Positions 41,301-52,143 are shown, counted from the first letter of the stretch. The stretch is 64,000 nt of DNA from Zygnema cylindricum (GCA_037447655.1 JBBHKE010001012.1:212851-276850), one strand, 5' to 3'. The notes: generated by a model not told the origin, from the sequence alone. Numbers and translations are program-made.

Positions 41301-41456
41301 TGCATTCGCGCAGATCGCGAGGCACAGTGGAAAGAAGACGAAATGGAGCGTCGATGGAGGGCGAGACAGAGGGAGGTGGCGATTCGTCTCGAGCAACAGC
41401 TGGCAATAGCAAAGACACTGCCGTCCAGAGCTTCCGTGAAGACTTTTGAGGGGTAG
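38304..41456 (+). CDS. MYB/SANT-like DNA-binding protein with EAR-like motif and coiled coil
   Basis: Predicted exons are 38304-38566, 38725-38815, 39044-40333 and 41166-41456, giving 644 codons plus TAG. Junctions are GT-AG with consistent phase (CTATGG|gtgtgt, CTCCAG|gtactg, CTGGAG|gtaagg, gcag acceptors). Joining exons 1 and 2 creates one MYB repeat at residues 71-118 with Trp at 72, 92 and 114 (WTAEEDDILLDYVERYG, then RGAEACKKRWSRLQ). A basic GKRRRKGG (about 133-140) may be a nuclear signal. IDLNVDLNV at 300-308 (39587-39613) resembles the DLN-type EAR repression motif. A Ser/Pro-rich middle follows. Residues from about 515 to 640 are a charged, Trp-containing coiled coil. It is likely a nuclear transcription regulator, possibly a repressor. 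A single MYB repeat plus C-terminal coiled coil also recalls trihelix factors. Start choice: first ATG after the in-frame stop at 38220. Confidence 0.75.
38816..39043 (+). other. Intron 2 of the MYB-like gene with inverted repeat
   Basis: Consensus donor CAG|GTACTG and acceptor GTGCAG|GCC, phase 0, 228 bp. It contains CCACGTCA repeated at 38834, 38849 and 38921, and a hairpin CAGACAACGTGACA-AAC-TGTCACGTTG at 38854-38887 with a matching TTGTCTG end. Confidence 0.65.
40334..41165 (+). other. Intron 3 with TTTATTTA array and triplicated acceptor
   Basis: The intron is dominated by TTTATTTA repeats with TCG/TTC interruptions (40640-41160). The acceptor context ATTTATGCAGGAAGT occurs three times: cuts after 40861, 41046 and 41165. 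Only the last leads into the exon encoding the conserved coiled coil (GAA GTG GAT GAG). The first two are followed by TTCAGTTA and then more repeat. The long LFIYLF frames here are products of the repeat. Confidence 0.7.
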
Positions 41457-43521
41457 AGGGAAAGAGAGGGAGGAGGGATTCACTGAAAGGAATTTCTGGC
41501 AGTGAGTGGAGGGATTCTATTTCTCAATGATTAGGTGGTTTAACTGAGGAGAGTTGGTGGGAAGAAAGAGAAGATTTCTTTGCAGGTGTAAATGTGTTGA
41601 TCTTTAATTGTATCCTAAAAATAAGAACCAGCCACGCTAAATGTAGGATAGGAGTGCATTTGTCCTGAAATTGACAAAGGACTTGTGCAATTTCTTGGTT
41701 GCGTCTGTAGTTCTTATATTGCCTTAATTTTGTACTAGAAGTTGCCGGATTAATACCGCTAGGTTTGCCATAACTGTTTCCCTGAGAAACCAACGAAAGT
41801 CTTTTTGAGAGTTCTGTACATATTTGGTAGTGGACGAAATCCTTGAATGTCTCTGTAACAACGGGGATGTGCCATTTGAGTACAAATTGCAGATGGCGGA
41901 GCTATACCCCATTCTTGAACATGGAATTGTAGAAAAAGTCAATTCTAGTTAATCGGTTAATTGTTTTGGAACATCGAAACTACATTCATTTTTACAAAAC
42001 AATTTTCCCAGAAAATGAAACCGAAAAGGTTCTCTTTGACGTTTGATTTTCATCAGGCTTAGGAATGTTTTGATTTGCCATTTGTATCGAATAAGCTTTT
42101 GGCATCTACTTAGTTCAAACATTTTATATTTTCTGGTTTTTTACCACTACTGAAAAATCTCTGTTGACGGGTGTCGTGGATTTTATTTTTTTATGAATCT
42201 GCATTTTGTATTTAGTGTGTTGATCTGTCCTTGACTTCTTTTACCATCGACATTTTAAACATTTACTACCTATCCTTTGTCAGTGGCAATTGCGTAAAAT
42301 TTGGCTTTTACTGATTAATAACTTTCAACATTAGTTCCTGTTGATTGTCCTCATCAGCAACTGTAGCTTGGCTGGACCTTGACCAAAACGAAATGCTATG
42401 TTGTGGCCCCGGTGATAGGTTGAGGGTGTTGACCCACTCTTGTCGTCACGTGGACGTCCACCATGTCCCGGTCGAGGGTGTATCTGTTGCCGCTGTGGCA
42501 ACTGATTGTATGCGGCTCATGTCCTTGGATGTTGAAAAATAAAAGTAAGGTAAACACCATGCATGCAGAACAATTCAGGACGCAAAAGTAGGAGATGATG
42601 GGGGATATCAAGAATAATAATAGAAAGTTGACTAGAGTCTTCTTATGAATGTTTACAAATTACCACGCTTTGTTTTGGAAGCTTACATCTCTTACCAATG
42701 TATGCAAAACTAATCAAGCCGACCGTACGGACCTGGCTAGTTTTTGTTGATTTTTCTCTTGAAATGTTCACCTCATGCTTTGTCCTTCCCCCCTTTGGAG
42801 AAAATAATAAGGGTTTTTTAGGGTTCTAGGAATTAAAAGTCTTTTGGCGCAAATTTCCACACGAATAAATGTATGTGGCAGTATAATGTATACGTGTAAA
42901 TGTGTGATGAACTCGCGACAGTTAAAAACTATATTTCATAACCTGAGTAGCCACGTCCTAAAATAGCTTGAATAATTTCCCTTTAAGTACAATGAAAAGC
43001 AATAAAAGCCTGGCGAACAAATGAACACAAATATATCCAAACACAATACTCGAGACCAGACGTTTGTCGACCTGCGTAAAAACGAGGAAGATGGAGAAAA
43101 AAAGAGCGAGGGGCCAATCAGAAATTTATTCTTCCGTAACTTATTACTTTAGTCGAAATATTAACTTCAATTTTTATGCATCTAAAGTTTGTTGTGGATT
43201 TACATTACACCAGGGGGTATCCGAGGGTTATCTTTAAACATTGGATACGCCACTCCCTCCATGTGGAGACAAGGTGAGTGTGAACAGAAATAGTATGTAA
43301 TACTTGTGTTTTTAAGTTTTTTTTGAGCAACAATTTGCTGGATTAGAGAAGCAATATTTTGCCGATTTCTCGACATTTTGACGCAAAAAGTGGGTTCTAG
43401 AGTGGTTGAGAATGTTGGTCAAATAGTCGACTCAAACCGACTTTAGCAAAGAAGTTCTTCGCCGTGACAATTGGTCACATGATGGTGATGGTGGCGACGA
43501 GGCGGGTGGTTATGGTGATGG
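41457..43521. other. Intergenic DNA downstream of the MYB-like gene
   Basis: The region holds the 3' flank and then AT-rich sequence. No frame longer than about 90 codons has recognisable similarity, and no repeat pairing was found except scattered CGTAC motifs. I see nothing that can be annotated. Confidence 0.6.
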
Positions 43522-43983
43522 CAGAGGTCGCAAACGGTTAACCGAAACCGTAACCGACCGTTACCCGACCGCCCGCGTCGGAACCGGAACGGATTCGGTT
43601 GCCAAATTTGGGGGGTCGGGCGGATTCGGGCGGTTGATTCACGAAAACAAAACAAAAAAACGGTTACGGTCGCGTAAGCAAAAAACGAAAAAAAATGAAG
43701 ATTTTGTACTGTCAATACTATCCAACATTATTGTACTTTGTACTCTTGGTATCGTGGTAGGTACAAGGGGGATACACCACAAATTTTGTACTTATTCGGG
43801 TACGGGCGGGTACGGGTAGTCGCGAGAAATCGAGTTTCGGTTAACTTTTTTTTTCGTAAACGCGTTTCGGGTAACGGTTAACAATTTTGGAGCGTGACAT
43901 AACCCGGTCGGGCGTCGGGTACTCAGATTTTGAAAAAAACGGTCGGTTTTGGTTATCTAAAATTTTGACTTTGGCGACCTCTG
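43522..43983. mobile_element. hAT-like MITE, 462 bp
   Basis: Terminal inverted repeats CAGAGGTCGCAAA and CAGAGGTCGCCAAA are flanked by a perfect 8-bp duplication GGTGATGG (43514-43521 and 43984-43991). The TIR form and 8-bp duplication are those of the hAT superfamily. The interior contains several CGGTTAACCG/CGGGTACGGG-like motifs and no transposase. Confidence 0.85.
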
Positions 43984-43991
43984 GGTGATGG

Positions 43992-44692
43992 TGGTGGTCA
44001 TGATGACTGCGTATCGGCTGGAGTTTGACTTCATATCGGCCCATACCGATGTGCGAAGTAGAAGGCATGTCGTTGAGCGAACATATTGCCGGAAATTGTG
44101 GAAGCCGTGCGATTGTGCGGTTTCGATTTGTCGGCTTCCCCAGCTCTGTTTGACTTCTGCCCTTGCACTGGTGTTCGACCTTAAGTCGTGCAGGTGGACG
44201 AACAGGTGGCTGTCGGTGGAGATTTCGCCTGTTTGAACTTTTGAAAACTGACAGCGGGCAGTCTACAAAAGTTTATACGGCCATTCATCTCAGCCGTTCA
44301 TCTGATCTTGTGACGTGTAAGCAGGTCGTAGGCGAATAGCGACACAGCTCTCAGGCGTACATATCAAGGAATGGGAAATTCCTGGATCGTCGCGCGCGTG
44401 ACCACAGCTGATTTCGTACATCCGTTGTCGTCGGTTGAAAGCCGGCGCATTGGCTTCCCAATGATTGGCCAGAATCTGCTGCCCTCTCATTGCGCGACAT
44501 TGCTCATGAAAGGCAATATTCCGGCCATTACTTTTTTGTCGCGTTCTGATGGTCCAATCGCTATGTGTGTGCATCCATTCGATAATTGTTGGCCCGCAAG
44601 AAGGAGAGTACACAGAGTGCACGGAGTATAGATACGCTCTACACCCGTAAATCGTTCTTAGGCCCCTTTCACCCGCTGGAAAAGAGTACTTA
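43992..44692. other. Intergenic DNA
   Basis: Open frames on both strands (for example 44706-44290) lack recognisable domains. The stretch TTGTTGGCCCGCAAGAAGGA to 44640 is GC-richer. Nothing can be supported as a gene. Confidence 0.5.
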
Positions 44693-45641
44693 GGGTACGT
44701 CCCCATGTGTTAAAGTACATACTTTTCTCTGTCTTTTTGCCCTAAAATTCAGGGAACTTTGAAAAAAACTTTAGCCGTACAAGAAATTCATTTTTACCAA
44801 AGTAAAGTGAACGTCAATTCATACTTTGGATGTACGACCTGTTTGTCGTTATGTGAACGCATTTTGGCGTTTTCCCCTTTTAGACCCCCGGGCAAGAGAA
44901 TCCAGCCCAAAAAAAAACTTCATCCAAAATCACCTCGAGGAGGTGATTTTAGTTCAAGTACCGCCCAAACAGCGAATGAAAAGCGTACCACGCACGCGCC
45001 ACACGATTTGTAAATTTTTTGGACGAGGGAGAGTCCTCGCTATTTTTCTCCGCGCACGTCACGTGCTATGTACGGAAAAAAATTTGCAGGGGTCTCGGAC
45101 TTCCACTTGCATTCATGGGTCCTTTGCATAATTTTTTGCCGTCGGCGCCTCTCCTCTCTCCCTCTCACACTATAGCTTGTATCTCACACTTTTTAGAATG
45201 AGATACGACAATATTGGTATAAAATGAAAGATCTTCAAAAAATATATTTTTTGAAATTTTTTAGGTTTTTATTTAATGGCAAATCGAGTGAGAAAAGTAG
45301 AAAAAGCGAAATCGAGAAACCATGGCGGAAAGTTCTTGAATCCGTGACGTCGACGTTGTCACAAGTGAGCGTGACGTCACAACGTCACCAAACCCTAAAC
45401 ATTTGCAATTTCATAAAAATCTAGACGTCTACCACTGTCGCTATTTTTGTTGGCGTCACCAATCGTCGGAAGTTTCGCAGTCGCCTTCAATCGTCACAAG
45501 TTGTACCTACGTCTACAACCGTCACATGTCAAAGTTCCGATTTCATTTTCGCACATTGGGACGCTCTTCAAAGTAGTACGGCGAATCTTCACTATAGTCC
45601 AAAATACTTTATCAAAGTACCGATTACATGGGGACGTACCC
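44693..45641 (-). mobile_element. PIF/Harbinger-like MITE, copy P3
   Basis: Perfect terminal inverted repeats GGGTACGTCCCCATGT are flanked by TTA at 44690-44692 and 45642-45644, the 3-bp TWA duplication of PIF/Harbinger elements. It is inverted relative to P1, P2 and P4. The palindrome copy AATCACCTCGAGGAGGTGATT is at 44926-44950. It is the best-defined member of the family in the window. Confidence 0.88.
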
Positions 45642-46029
45642 TTACTGCTTAGCCTCACAAGTGAGAAGCTACGATTGTGAATGTACCGTCACTTCAAAGT
45701 GTTTCAACTTTCATCCATTAGCAAGAAAAGTTGTCGCCACGTGGACTAAATATAGGACTTTACTTAGTATTATACGGGTCCCATCAGGAAAGGTGACGTG
45801 GATCAAGCTGCCTTTTGATCCTGGTACGGTGGCAACTACACCGCGAATCGTTATTAGTGTCAAAGTTTAAATAGTGTTGAATAAAATTTACGGTAATTGA
45901 TGCTAATTATGAATTTGAAATTTTTCAAAAAAAATGTGTATTCTAATTTCGGCGTTTATGCTAATTTGGGAACAGCAAAAATGGGATATTCGCCGTACGA
46001 TTATATACATTAATATATGTCTTCGTACA

Positions 46030-46678
46030 TGTAGGATCTTAAGCAAAAGACATTCACTCTTAATAATTCACAAAACATAAATCATTACACAGCGGAAGCT
46101 CATAATAGACAAGAGGAATATTCAGCCAAAAAGATTTATAAGTGTTCTTGGCCGAAGCCTCTTTACATCATCTCTTCTCTCTTCTCTCTCTTCTCTCTCC
46201 TCTTTAACTTATCTCTTACTCCAAGATTAATCCTCTATGATTCAATCATATAAGTTTCAATACTCTGCACATGTACATTGCTGTCTATATACTCGCTACT
46301 CTGCACTAAGAGACAACAAGGTAAGACAAGCAAGACTTAGCGTAGCGACGAAGTCAGTCCCTAGCTGACTGTGCACACTGCAAGTGAAAGTTCCACGAAG
46401 AAAGTAGCATAGGCTTTCTTTCTTCCAACGACTAACTCCAAACGTTGACTTAAACATGTGTCGCTCCATGAACACAACTGCACGCAAATTGAAACACCTG
46501 CGCACGAAAATAAAAAAATGACGCGAAACGAAAGAGAACATTTCGTTCGCGGATATCAAAAGTACCGTCTCGAAACGACGTAGTACTTTTTGTACGATGA
46601 CGCGACACTTCGCGTCAAGCAAACAAATGTTGGTATGAAGCATCGCGAAATGTCGCGAAAAAAGACAATAACCCAACA
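46030..46678 (-). mobile_element. Copia G 3' LTR
   Basis: On the minus strand it starts TGTTGGGTTATTGTC and ends AAGATCCTACA (649 bp). CT-rich TCTCTTCTCTC repeats (46160-46205) and TACGTCGTTTCG-like segments match the other LTR. Confidence 0.93.
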
Positions 46679-46693
46679 ATCCCCCTCTTATTG
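46679..46693 (-). promoter_or_regulatory. Polypurine tract of copia G
   Basis: The minus strand reads CAATAAGAGGGGGAT immediately before the 3' LTR, a standard plus-strand primer tract. Confidence 0.8.
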
Positions 46694-46712
46694 TCGCAAT
46701 CGCCAAAACTCC

Positions 46713-47660
46713 TCAACATAGTCCAACTTTTGGTCGCCCCCTCTCAAATACATCATGCGTAGCTGCTTTCGTCAGCAAATCTGCCGCCTCCTCTTTTGTC
46801 GGAACGTACGAAAATACAATCTCGTTCGCCGTAACCAAATCTCTTACAAAATGCCATTGGATCCTGATATGTTTCGTCCTCTTGTGAAACACTAGATTTT
46901 TCGCCAACGCCATCGAACTCATGCTGTCAGAATAAATCGTCATACAACCAATAGGAACGGTTAACTCAAGTAACATCTCTTTAATCCAAATCGATGCCTT
47001 AGCTGCATGACACGCAGCCATATACTCAGATTCTGTGGAACTCAACGCAACCATAGGTTGTGGCCTAGAACTCCACAAGATCGCAGCTCCTCCAAAAATA
47101 AATGCATATCCTGACGTAGACTTACTTGAATCAAATTCGCCGCCCCAATCAGCGTCACAATACCCAACACACTCCAAAGAATTTTTGTCAAAAGTAAACA
47201 AAAGTCCAAGATCAATTGTACCAACCAAGTATCGAAAGATACGTCGTACGGCCTCCCAGTGTGCCTTCTTTGGCTTGTGAAAATAACGGCTGACGATGGA
47301 AACCGCGGCCGAAATATCTAGACGAGTACCAACGCTAAGGTACATAAGTGAACCAACCGCCTCTCGATATGGTACATCGACAGAATATTTTTCCTCAAAT
47401 TTGCGAATATGTAGATTTGCATCCAACGGCGTCGAAAGCAATTTCGCGTCAGTCATACCAAATCTCTCCAAAATCTCCTTACAATATTGAGCTTGACTCA
47501 ATTTAATGTTTCCCTCTTTGTCGCGTATCACTTCTATCCCCAAAATATATCGTACCTCTCCAAGATCTGTCACTTTGAAATGTAATCCAAGGTAACGTTT
47601 CAACTCATTAATACGATCCAACTTGTCGCATGCCATCAAGAAATCATCCACATAAACAGA
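46713..47660 (-). pseudogene. pol: Copia G RT end and RNase H
   Basis: This 312-codon open frame starts just after the catalytic block (VYVDDFLMA straddles 47665-47640). It contains LGLHFKVTDLGEVRYILGIE, REAVGSLMYLSVGTRLDISA, VGYCDADWGGEFDSSKSTSG, PMVALSSTESEYMAACHAAK, YSDSMSSMALAKN, KRTKHIRIQWHFVRDLV and EEAADLLTKA. All RNase H acidic positions are present. It ends 20 nt before the polypurine tract. Alone it is an intact domain, but a frameshift near 47668 separates it from the rest of RT. Confidence 0.88.
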
Positions 47661-48330
47661 AAAGATGATTTGTTCAACTCTTCACCTTTCACATAAACTC
47701 CTGAATCGGACGTAGTCCGTAGAAATCCGAATTTCAATAGTATTTGATGAAGTCTCAAATACCATGTGCGAGGCGCCTGTTTCAAACCATATAATGACTT
47801 TCGCAAACGCCATACATTTCCTTCCTACAAAGGAGACACGCCTTCCGGTACCTTCATGTATACCTCTTCCTCCAACTCACTATTTGAAAACGCAGTTTCC
47901 ACGTCTATTTGATGGACGTGCTTCTTCCCCGTCGCTGTAAGTGCAATAATAATCCGTAGTGAGTCAAACTTCACCACGGGAGCATAAGTCTCCTTAAAAT
48001 CAATTCCCTCACGTTGTTGGAAGCCCTTACAAACAAGCCTCGCCTTGCACTTAATAATTTCACCCGAAGCTCTAGTATTCGTCTTAAATACCCACTTTGC
48101 ATCTATCGCCTTTTTCCCCTCCGGTAATTTTACCTCCTCAAAAGTTCGATTATCAACCACCGATTTAAATTCTTTCTCCCATGCCGGTTTCCACTAACTC
48201 TCCGAATCGGTCAACCTCCTTGCCTCGACATAAGATTGAGGTTCGCCGGTCATAATTTCCGTAAGTGATTGCTACAAAAGAATCTCCGTCTCTTTAGCAT
48301 CGGAAAGAAAATTATGAGAATTCGATGCAT
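47661..48330 (-). pseudogene. pol: Copia G reverse transcriptase, N-terminal part
   Basis: The frame 48160-47825 has AIDAKWVFKTNTRASGEIIK, IDFKETYAPVVKFDSLRII, HQIDVETAFSNSELEEEVYM and KVPEGV. A TAG at 47825-47827 and a one-base frameshift near 47668 break it. SLYGLKQAPRTWYLRL is legible between them. Stops at about 48271 and 48194 separate it from the integrase linker, where a frameshift near 48330 also occurs. Confidence 0.85.
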
Positions 48331-50031
48331 TTCCCCTTTTCGATCGTAAGTGAGTTTCTCCGGTTTCTTCCCTTTTGTACTCCGAGAGCTCCTTCTAAGA
48401 ACTTGCTTCTCTTTCTCCTCTTTCTCTTCCTCGGATTCAATTTCAATTTCCTTCTCACTCGATTTAGACCTCGATTTAGAGCTTTGAGATTTTCGAATGT
48501 TCGAAGGCACTCGGGAATCCAAAGATCCGTTACTCTTTCTTTCAAATTCAACTTCAACCGATTTTCCCAATTTCTTTTTCTGAGTTTTTACATTCGGTTC
48601 CTCGTCGGATTCTGAATCCCGAATGAACGGAAAATTCTCAATTTCACTCTCCTCATAAAAATCCAAATTCTCTTTAAATTTCCCAACGGAATTCATGGCG
48701 GATTTGAGATCCTCATGAAAATCCACATTCCGAGATTCCTCCACGGTGTGACGAGCATGATCATACACTCGGTACAAATTCCCCTTCGCTCTATAACCAA
48801 CAAAAATTCCCGGCCAACACCTCGGTGCAAATTTCTCCTTCCTCTTGATTGATTCCACATTAACCGTAGCATGACATCCCCAAATTCTCAAATGATGAAC
48901 CGTGGGCTTTCTCCCACTCCATAACTCCTCCGGTGTTTTACTTCCGAAAACCGAAGTGAGTCTTCGGTTACAAATATGATCCGCCGTAAGAATCTCATCT
49001 CCCCACAAAAACATCTCTCGTCCGGAGCTATGAACCATCACACGGACCATTTCTTGTAAGGTACGATTCTTCCTATCGGCCACTCCATTTGACTCCGGAG
49101 AATAAGGCGCCGTGAATTGATGCCTTATCCCCCACTCCTTACAATACCCCTCAAAAACAACAAACTCACCTCTTTTGTCCGAACGAATGGACTTAAGCTT
49201 CTTATCAGTTTGCCTTTCGGCCATCACATGCCATTCTTTAAATTTTTCAAATGCATCCGATTTCTTCTTCAATAAATACACCCATGACTTCCGAGAGAAG
49301 TCATCAACAATTACCAAAGTATACTTATTACCTCCAATTGTCTCGAGTTTAATATGTCCACAAAGATCGATGTGGACAACCTCCAAAGGACTTTGAGCTC
49401 GATGCTTGATGTCTTCATTCGGATGGGATTTCCGAATTTGACGTCCTTTGCTACATCCTCCGCATCCGTTCATCTTCTCACCGGATGCAAGGTCCAAACC
49501 CCTCACCGAAGAATGACGAATCATATTCTTCAAACTTACCTCGGATGTGTGACACATCCGATGATGCCATAAGGTAAGATCACCTTTCAACTCCGAAATT
49601 TGATGTGAAATTCCCTCGGTGGGAACTTTAGATTTCGGCCTCCTCCATAAGAGCCGACTATGATTCGCATCCGTTACAACTCCTTCTCCAATTACATTCC
49701 CCTTCTCATTCCAAATCTCAATAGATTGATCACCTCTCGCAAGTAAGCTTCCACCACTCTTTTGGATTTGTGGAACGCTTAACAAATTGACCGAACCGTC
49801 CGGAATATAAAGTGTATTTTGAAGACGATACTCCGTCGATCTCTCTTTCCCATCATTATCCCATGAAAGAAGATCAAGCCGAACCGTGCCAACCGTACCA
49901 ACCGAAATGACATGGCCGCTTGCAACCGTAATAAACTTTGGAACCGTAAGTTCCCTCATGTCATCAAACAAGGTAGCATCCGTGCAAACATGGTGAGATG
50001 CCCCCGTATCAATAATCCACTCTTTCTCCAA
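48250..50031 (-). CDS. pol: Copia G protease-integrase open frame
   Basis: This is the longest open frame in the window (593 codons). Protease: EKEWIIDTGASHHVCTD at the start with intact DTGAS. GAG-pre-integrase: LTLWHHRMCHTSEVSLKNMI and CGGCSKGRQIRKSHP give the HHCC finger. Integrase core: PLEVVHIDLCGHI (Asp 1) and LKSIRSDKRGEFVVFE (Asp 2). The third position is Asp where copia normally has Glu (ESNGVADRKNRTLQ). The integrase C-terminus WGCHATVNVESIKRKEKFAP follows, then a Ser/Glu-rich linker. The same frame extends upstream into gag beyond a TGA at 50155-50157, so 50031 is not a true start. Confidence 0.85.
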   Translation of the reverse strand: MEKEWIIDTGASHHVCTDATLFDDMRELTVPKFITVASGHVISVGTVGTVRLDLLSWDNDGKERSTEYRLQNTLYIPDGSVNLLSVPQIQKSGGSLLARGDQSIEIWNEKGNVIGEGVVTDANHSRLLWRRPKSKVPTEGISHQISELKGDLTLWHHRMCHTSEVSLKNMIRHSSVRGLDLASGEKMNGCGGCSKGRQIRKSHPNEDIKHRAQSPLEVVHIDLCGHIKLETIGGNKYTLVIVDDFSRKSWVYLLKKKSDAFEKFKEWHVMAERQTDKKLKSIRSDKRGEFVVFEGYCKEWGIRHQFTAPYSPESNGVADRKNRTLQEMVRVMVHSSGREMFLWGDEILTADHICNRRLTSVFGSKTPEELWSGRKPTVHHLRIWGCHATVNVESIKRKEKFAPRCWPGIFVGYRAKGNLYRVYDHARHTVEESRNVDFHEDLKSAMNSVGKFKENLDFYEESEIENFPFIRDSESDEEPNVKTQKKKLGKSVEVEFERKSNGSLDSRVPSNIRKSQSSKSRSKSSEKEIEIESEEEKEEKEKQVLRRSSRSTKGKKPEKLTYDRKGEMHRILIIFFPMLKRRRFFCSNHLRKL

Positions 50032-50157
50032 ATTTCCTCCACTACTTACCCAATCAAGGGTAAGGTTAAGAACCGGAAACTCATTACCGGTTTCATTACC
50101 ATAGTCAAAGTAATTTGCATTACCGTAACCACGACCACCACCGCGACTTCCTCCTCA

Positions 50158-51357
50158 GCCGCCACCTCGACCACCTCTATCACCTCCTCTACCTCCTCTT
50201 CTACTTCCAGAATCTCCACTCTTTGCATAACATTGAGGACTCGTATGCCCCCACTTACCGCAAAAATGACATTGCTTGTCCTTATTCAAACAAGAGGAAG
50301 ACAAATGTCCAAGCCGGTTACATCGGTAGCATGTGACGTTGGAAAGATCCGAAAAGACCTTCGGTGGACGACCTTGTTCCCTCTTGTTGCCTCGACCGCC
50401 ACCACCACCTCTCAGGCCACCTCCTCTACCACCTCCTCTACCACCAGCATAGTTAAGATCCGGGGTTTCGGGAGTAGTAGAGTTGAGAACTCCTCTTCGA
50501 CTTGAAGAAGCCGATGGAGTTCTCTCCGATATTTTGATAAAATTGACGGTGAATCCAAAGGTGTTATCCGCCTTCGCTCGTAAAATAACTTTAAGATGCA
50601 AAAGCCTATCCGGTAAAGCATTAAGAAAAACGCTTAACTTATCCGCATCCAAGATAACTCGACCATTGTTGATTAATTGTCCGAGTATAATATTGAAGCG
50701 CTTCACGACATCATCCATCAATTCATTTGACTTGATTTTAAAATTCATAAAGTCCGTATAAACATATTGACCCTTGTTCTCAACGCCTTTCTCATATTGC
50801 TCCTCAAGTGTTTGCCTACACTCATGGGCCGTGCCGTGAGCAAGAAAATGATCAAGCACGGAAGAAGTGCAATTCTTCATCAAACCGGCCGTTGCCGCAA
50901 TATCCTTCAACCTCCATTGAGCACGTGCCTTACTCTCTAGTAGCATTTTCTCTTCTCCATTGACAATCCTCCTAAGCTTTTTGAGAATAAGTTGGCCTGA
51001 AATAAACTTCTTTCAAACGGCATAATTAGAAACATTAAAGGCCACGGATTTCCCCGACATATTATAATTTTCTTCGTTTTCCAATCGTTCGTCAAACTCG
51101 GACTCTTCTTTTTCTATCTTCGAGTTTCCCTTCCTAATCCTCTCTTTTCTCTCACTGTCGTTAGCTCCTCCATTAAATGGATCGGTATCCGGAAAGGAAG
51201 TGTTTTCTTTGCTCTCACTCGGTTGAGTTTGAAAACGGGAATCTACATATCTCATAAGTGTATCAAACATTTCTTCAAATTTTCTCTCCGTATTCCGGGT
51301 CTCCTCAAATTGAGAACCCGAAAAACTGAACTCTCTTGCTCTCTCCGAAGTCGACAT
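50158..51357 (-). pseudogene. gag: Copia G gag
   Basis: ATG 51357 lies 79 nt after the 5' LTR. The frame runs through an acidic N-terminus, meets a single TGA at 51013-51015, and continues with KARAQWRLKDIAATAGLMKN, HECRQTLEEQYEKGVENKGQ, RFNIILGQLINNGRVILDAD and LPDRLLHLKVILRA, the UBN2-type Gag fold. A Gly/Arg-rich stretch surrounds two zinc knuckles (CYRCNRLGHLSSSC, CHFCGKWGHTSPQC). A second TGA at 50155-50157 separates it from pol in the same frame. Only two substitutions close this gag-pol frame. Confidence 0.85.
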
Positions 51358-51419
51358 GGGGGAAGGAGTATTTCTATTCTTCTTCCTCCCAATGCGCTCT
51401 CTCTCTATCTGCGAAGCAC

Positions 51420-51435
51420 TAGCTCCGATACCAAT
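51420..51435 (-). promoter_or_regulatory. Primer-binding site of copia G
   Basis: The minus strand reads ATTGGTATCGGAGC next to the 5' LTR end. This is the plant-copia site for the 3' end of initiator tRNA-Met (TGGTATCAGAGC) with one mismatch. Confidence 0.88.
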
Positions 51436-52082
51436 TGTAGGATCTTAAGCCAAAGACATTCACTCTTAATAATTCACAAAACATAAATCATTACACAGCG
51501 GAAGCTCATAATAGACAAGAGGAATATTCAGCCAAAAAGATTTATAAGTGTTTTTGGCCGAAGCCTCTTTACATCATCTCTTCTCTCTTCTCTCTCTTCT
51601 ATCTCCTCTTAACTAATCTCTTACTCCAAGATTAATCCTCTATGGTTCAATCATATAAGATTCAATACTCTGCACATGTACACTGCTGTCTATACACTCG
51701 CTACTCTGCACTAAGAGACAACAAGGTAAGACAAGCAAGACTTAGCGTAGCGACGAAGTCAGTCCCTAGCTGACTGTGCACACTGCAAGTGAAAGTTCCA
51801 CGAAGAAAGTAGCATACGCTTTCTTTCTTTGAATGACTAACTCCAAACGTTGACTTAAACACGTGTCGCTCCACGAACACTCCTGCATGCAAATTGAAAC
51901 ACCTGCGCACGAAAATAAAAAAATGACGCGAAACGAAATAGAACATTTCGTTCGCGGATATCAAAAGTACCGTCGCAAAACAACGTAGTACTTTTTGTAT
52001 GATGACGCGACACTTCGCGTCAAGCAAACAAATGTTGGTATGACGCTTTGCGAAATGTCGCGAAAACGACAATAACCCAACA
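51436..52082 (-). mobile_element. Copia G 5' LTR
   Basis: It is 647 bp, starts TGTTGGGTTATTGTC at 52082 and ends CCTACA at 51436. By eye it is nearly identical to the 3' LTR, with scattered single differences (for example TTTTTGGCCG for TTCTTGGCCG). Confidence 0.93.
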
Positions 52083-52143
52083 GTACAAAATATAAGAAAT
52101 CGTAGGCCGTCGCGAATTTAAAATATCCGTAGATGCTATACTA

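Larger units (their letters stand above)
46030..52082 (-). mobile_element. Nearly intact copia element G
   Basis: The LTRs are 46030-46678 and 51436-52082 with target duplication GTACA (46025-46029 and 52083-52087). Internal order on the minus strand is gag, protease, integrase, RT, RNase H. The two LTRs differ at only a small number of positions by eye, and gag-pol is broken by only a handful of stops and two frameshifts. It is therefore the youngest autonomous-type insertion here. Confidence 0.95.

Noticed and set aside
40650-41409. Several 150-160 codon frames rich in LFIYLF
   Set aside because: They are translations of the TTTATTTA array in intron 3 and would be expected from any stop-free AT repeat.
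48250-50031. A host gene starting at Met 50031
   Set aside because: The frame encodes copia protease and integrase, continues upstream in frame with gag past a TGA, and is bounded by LTRs.
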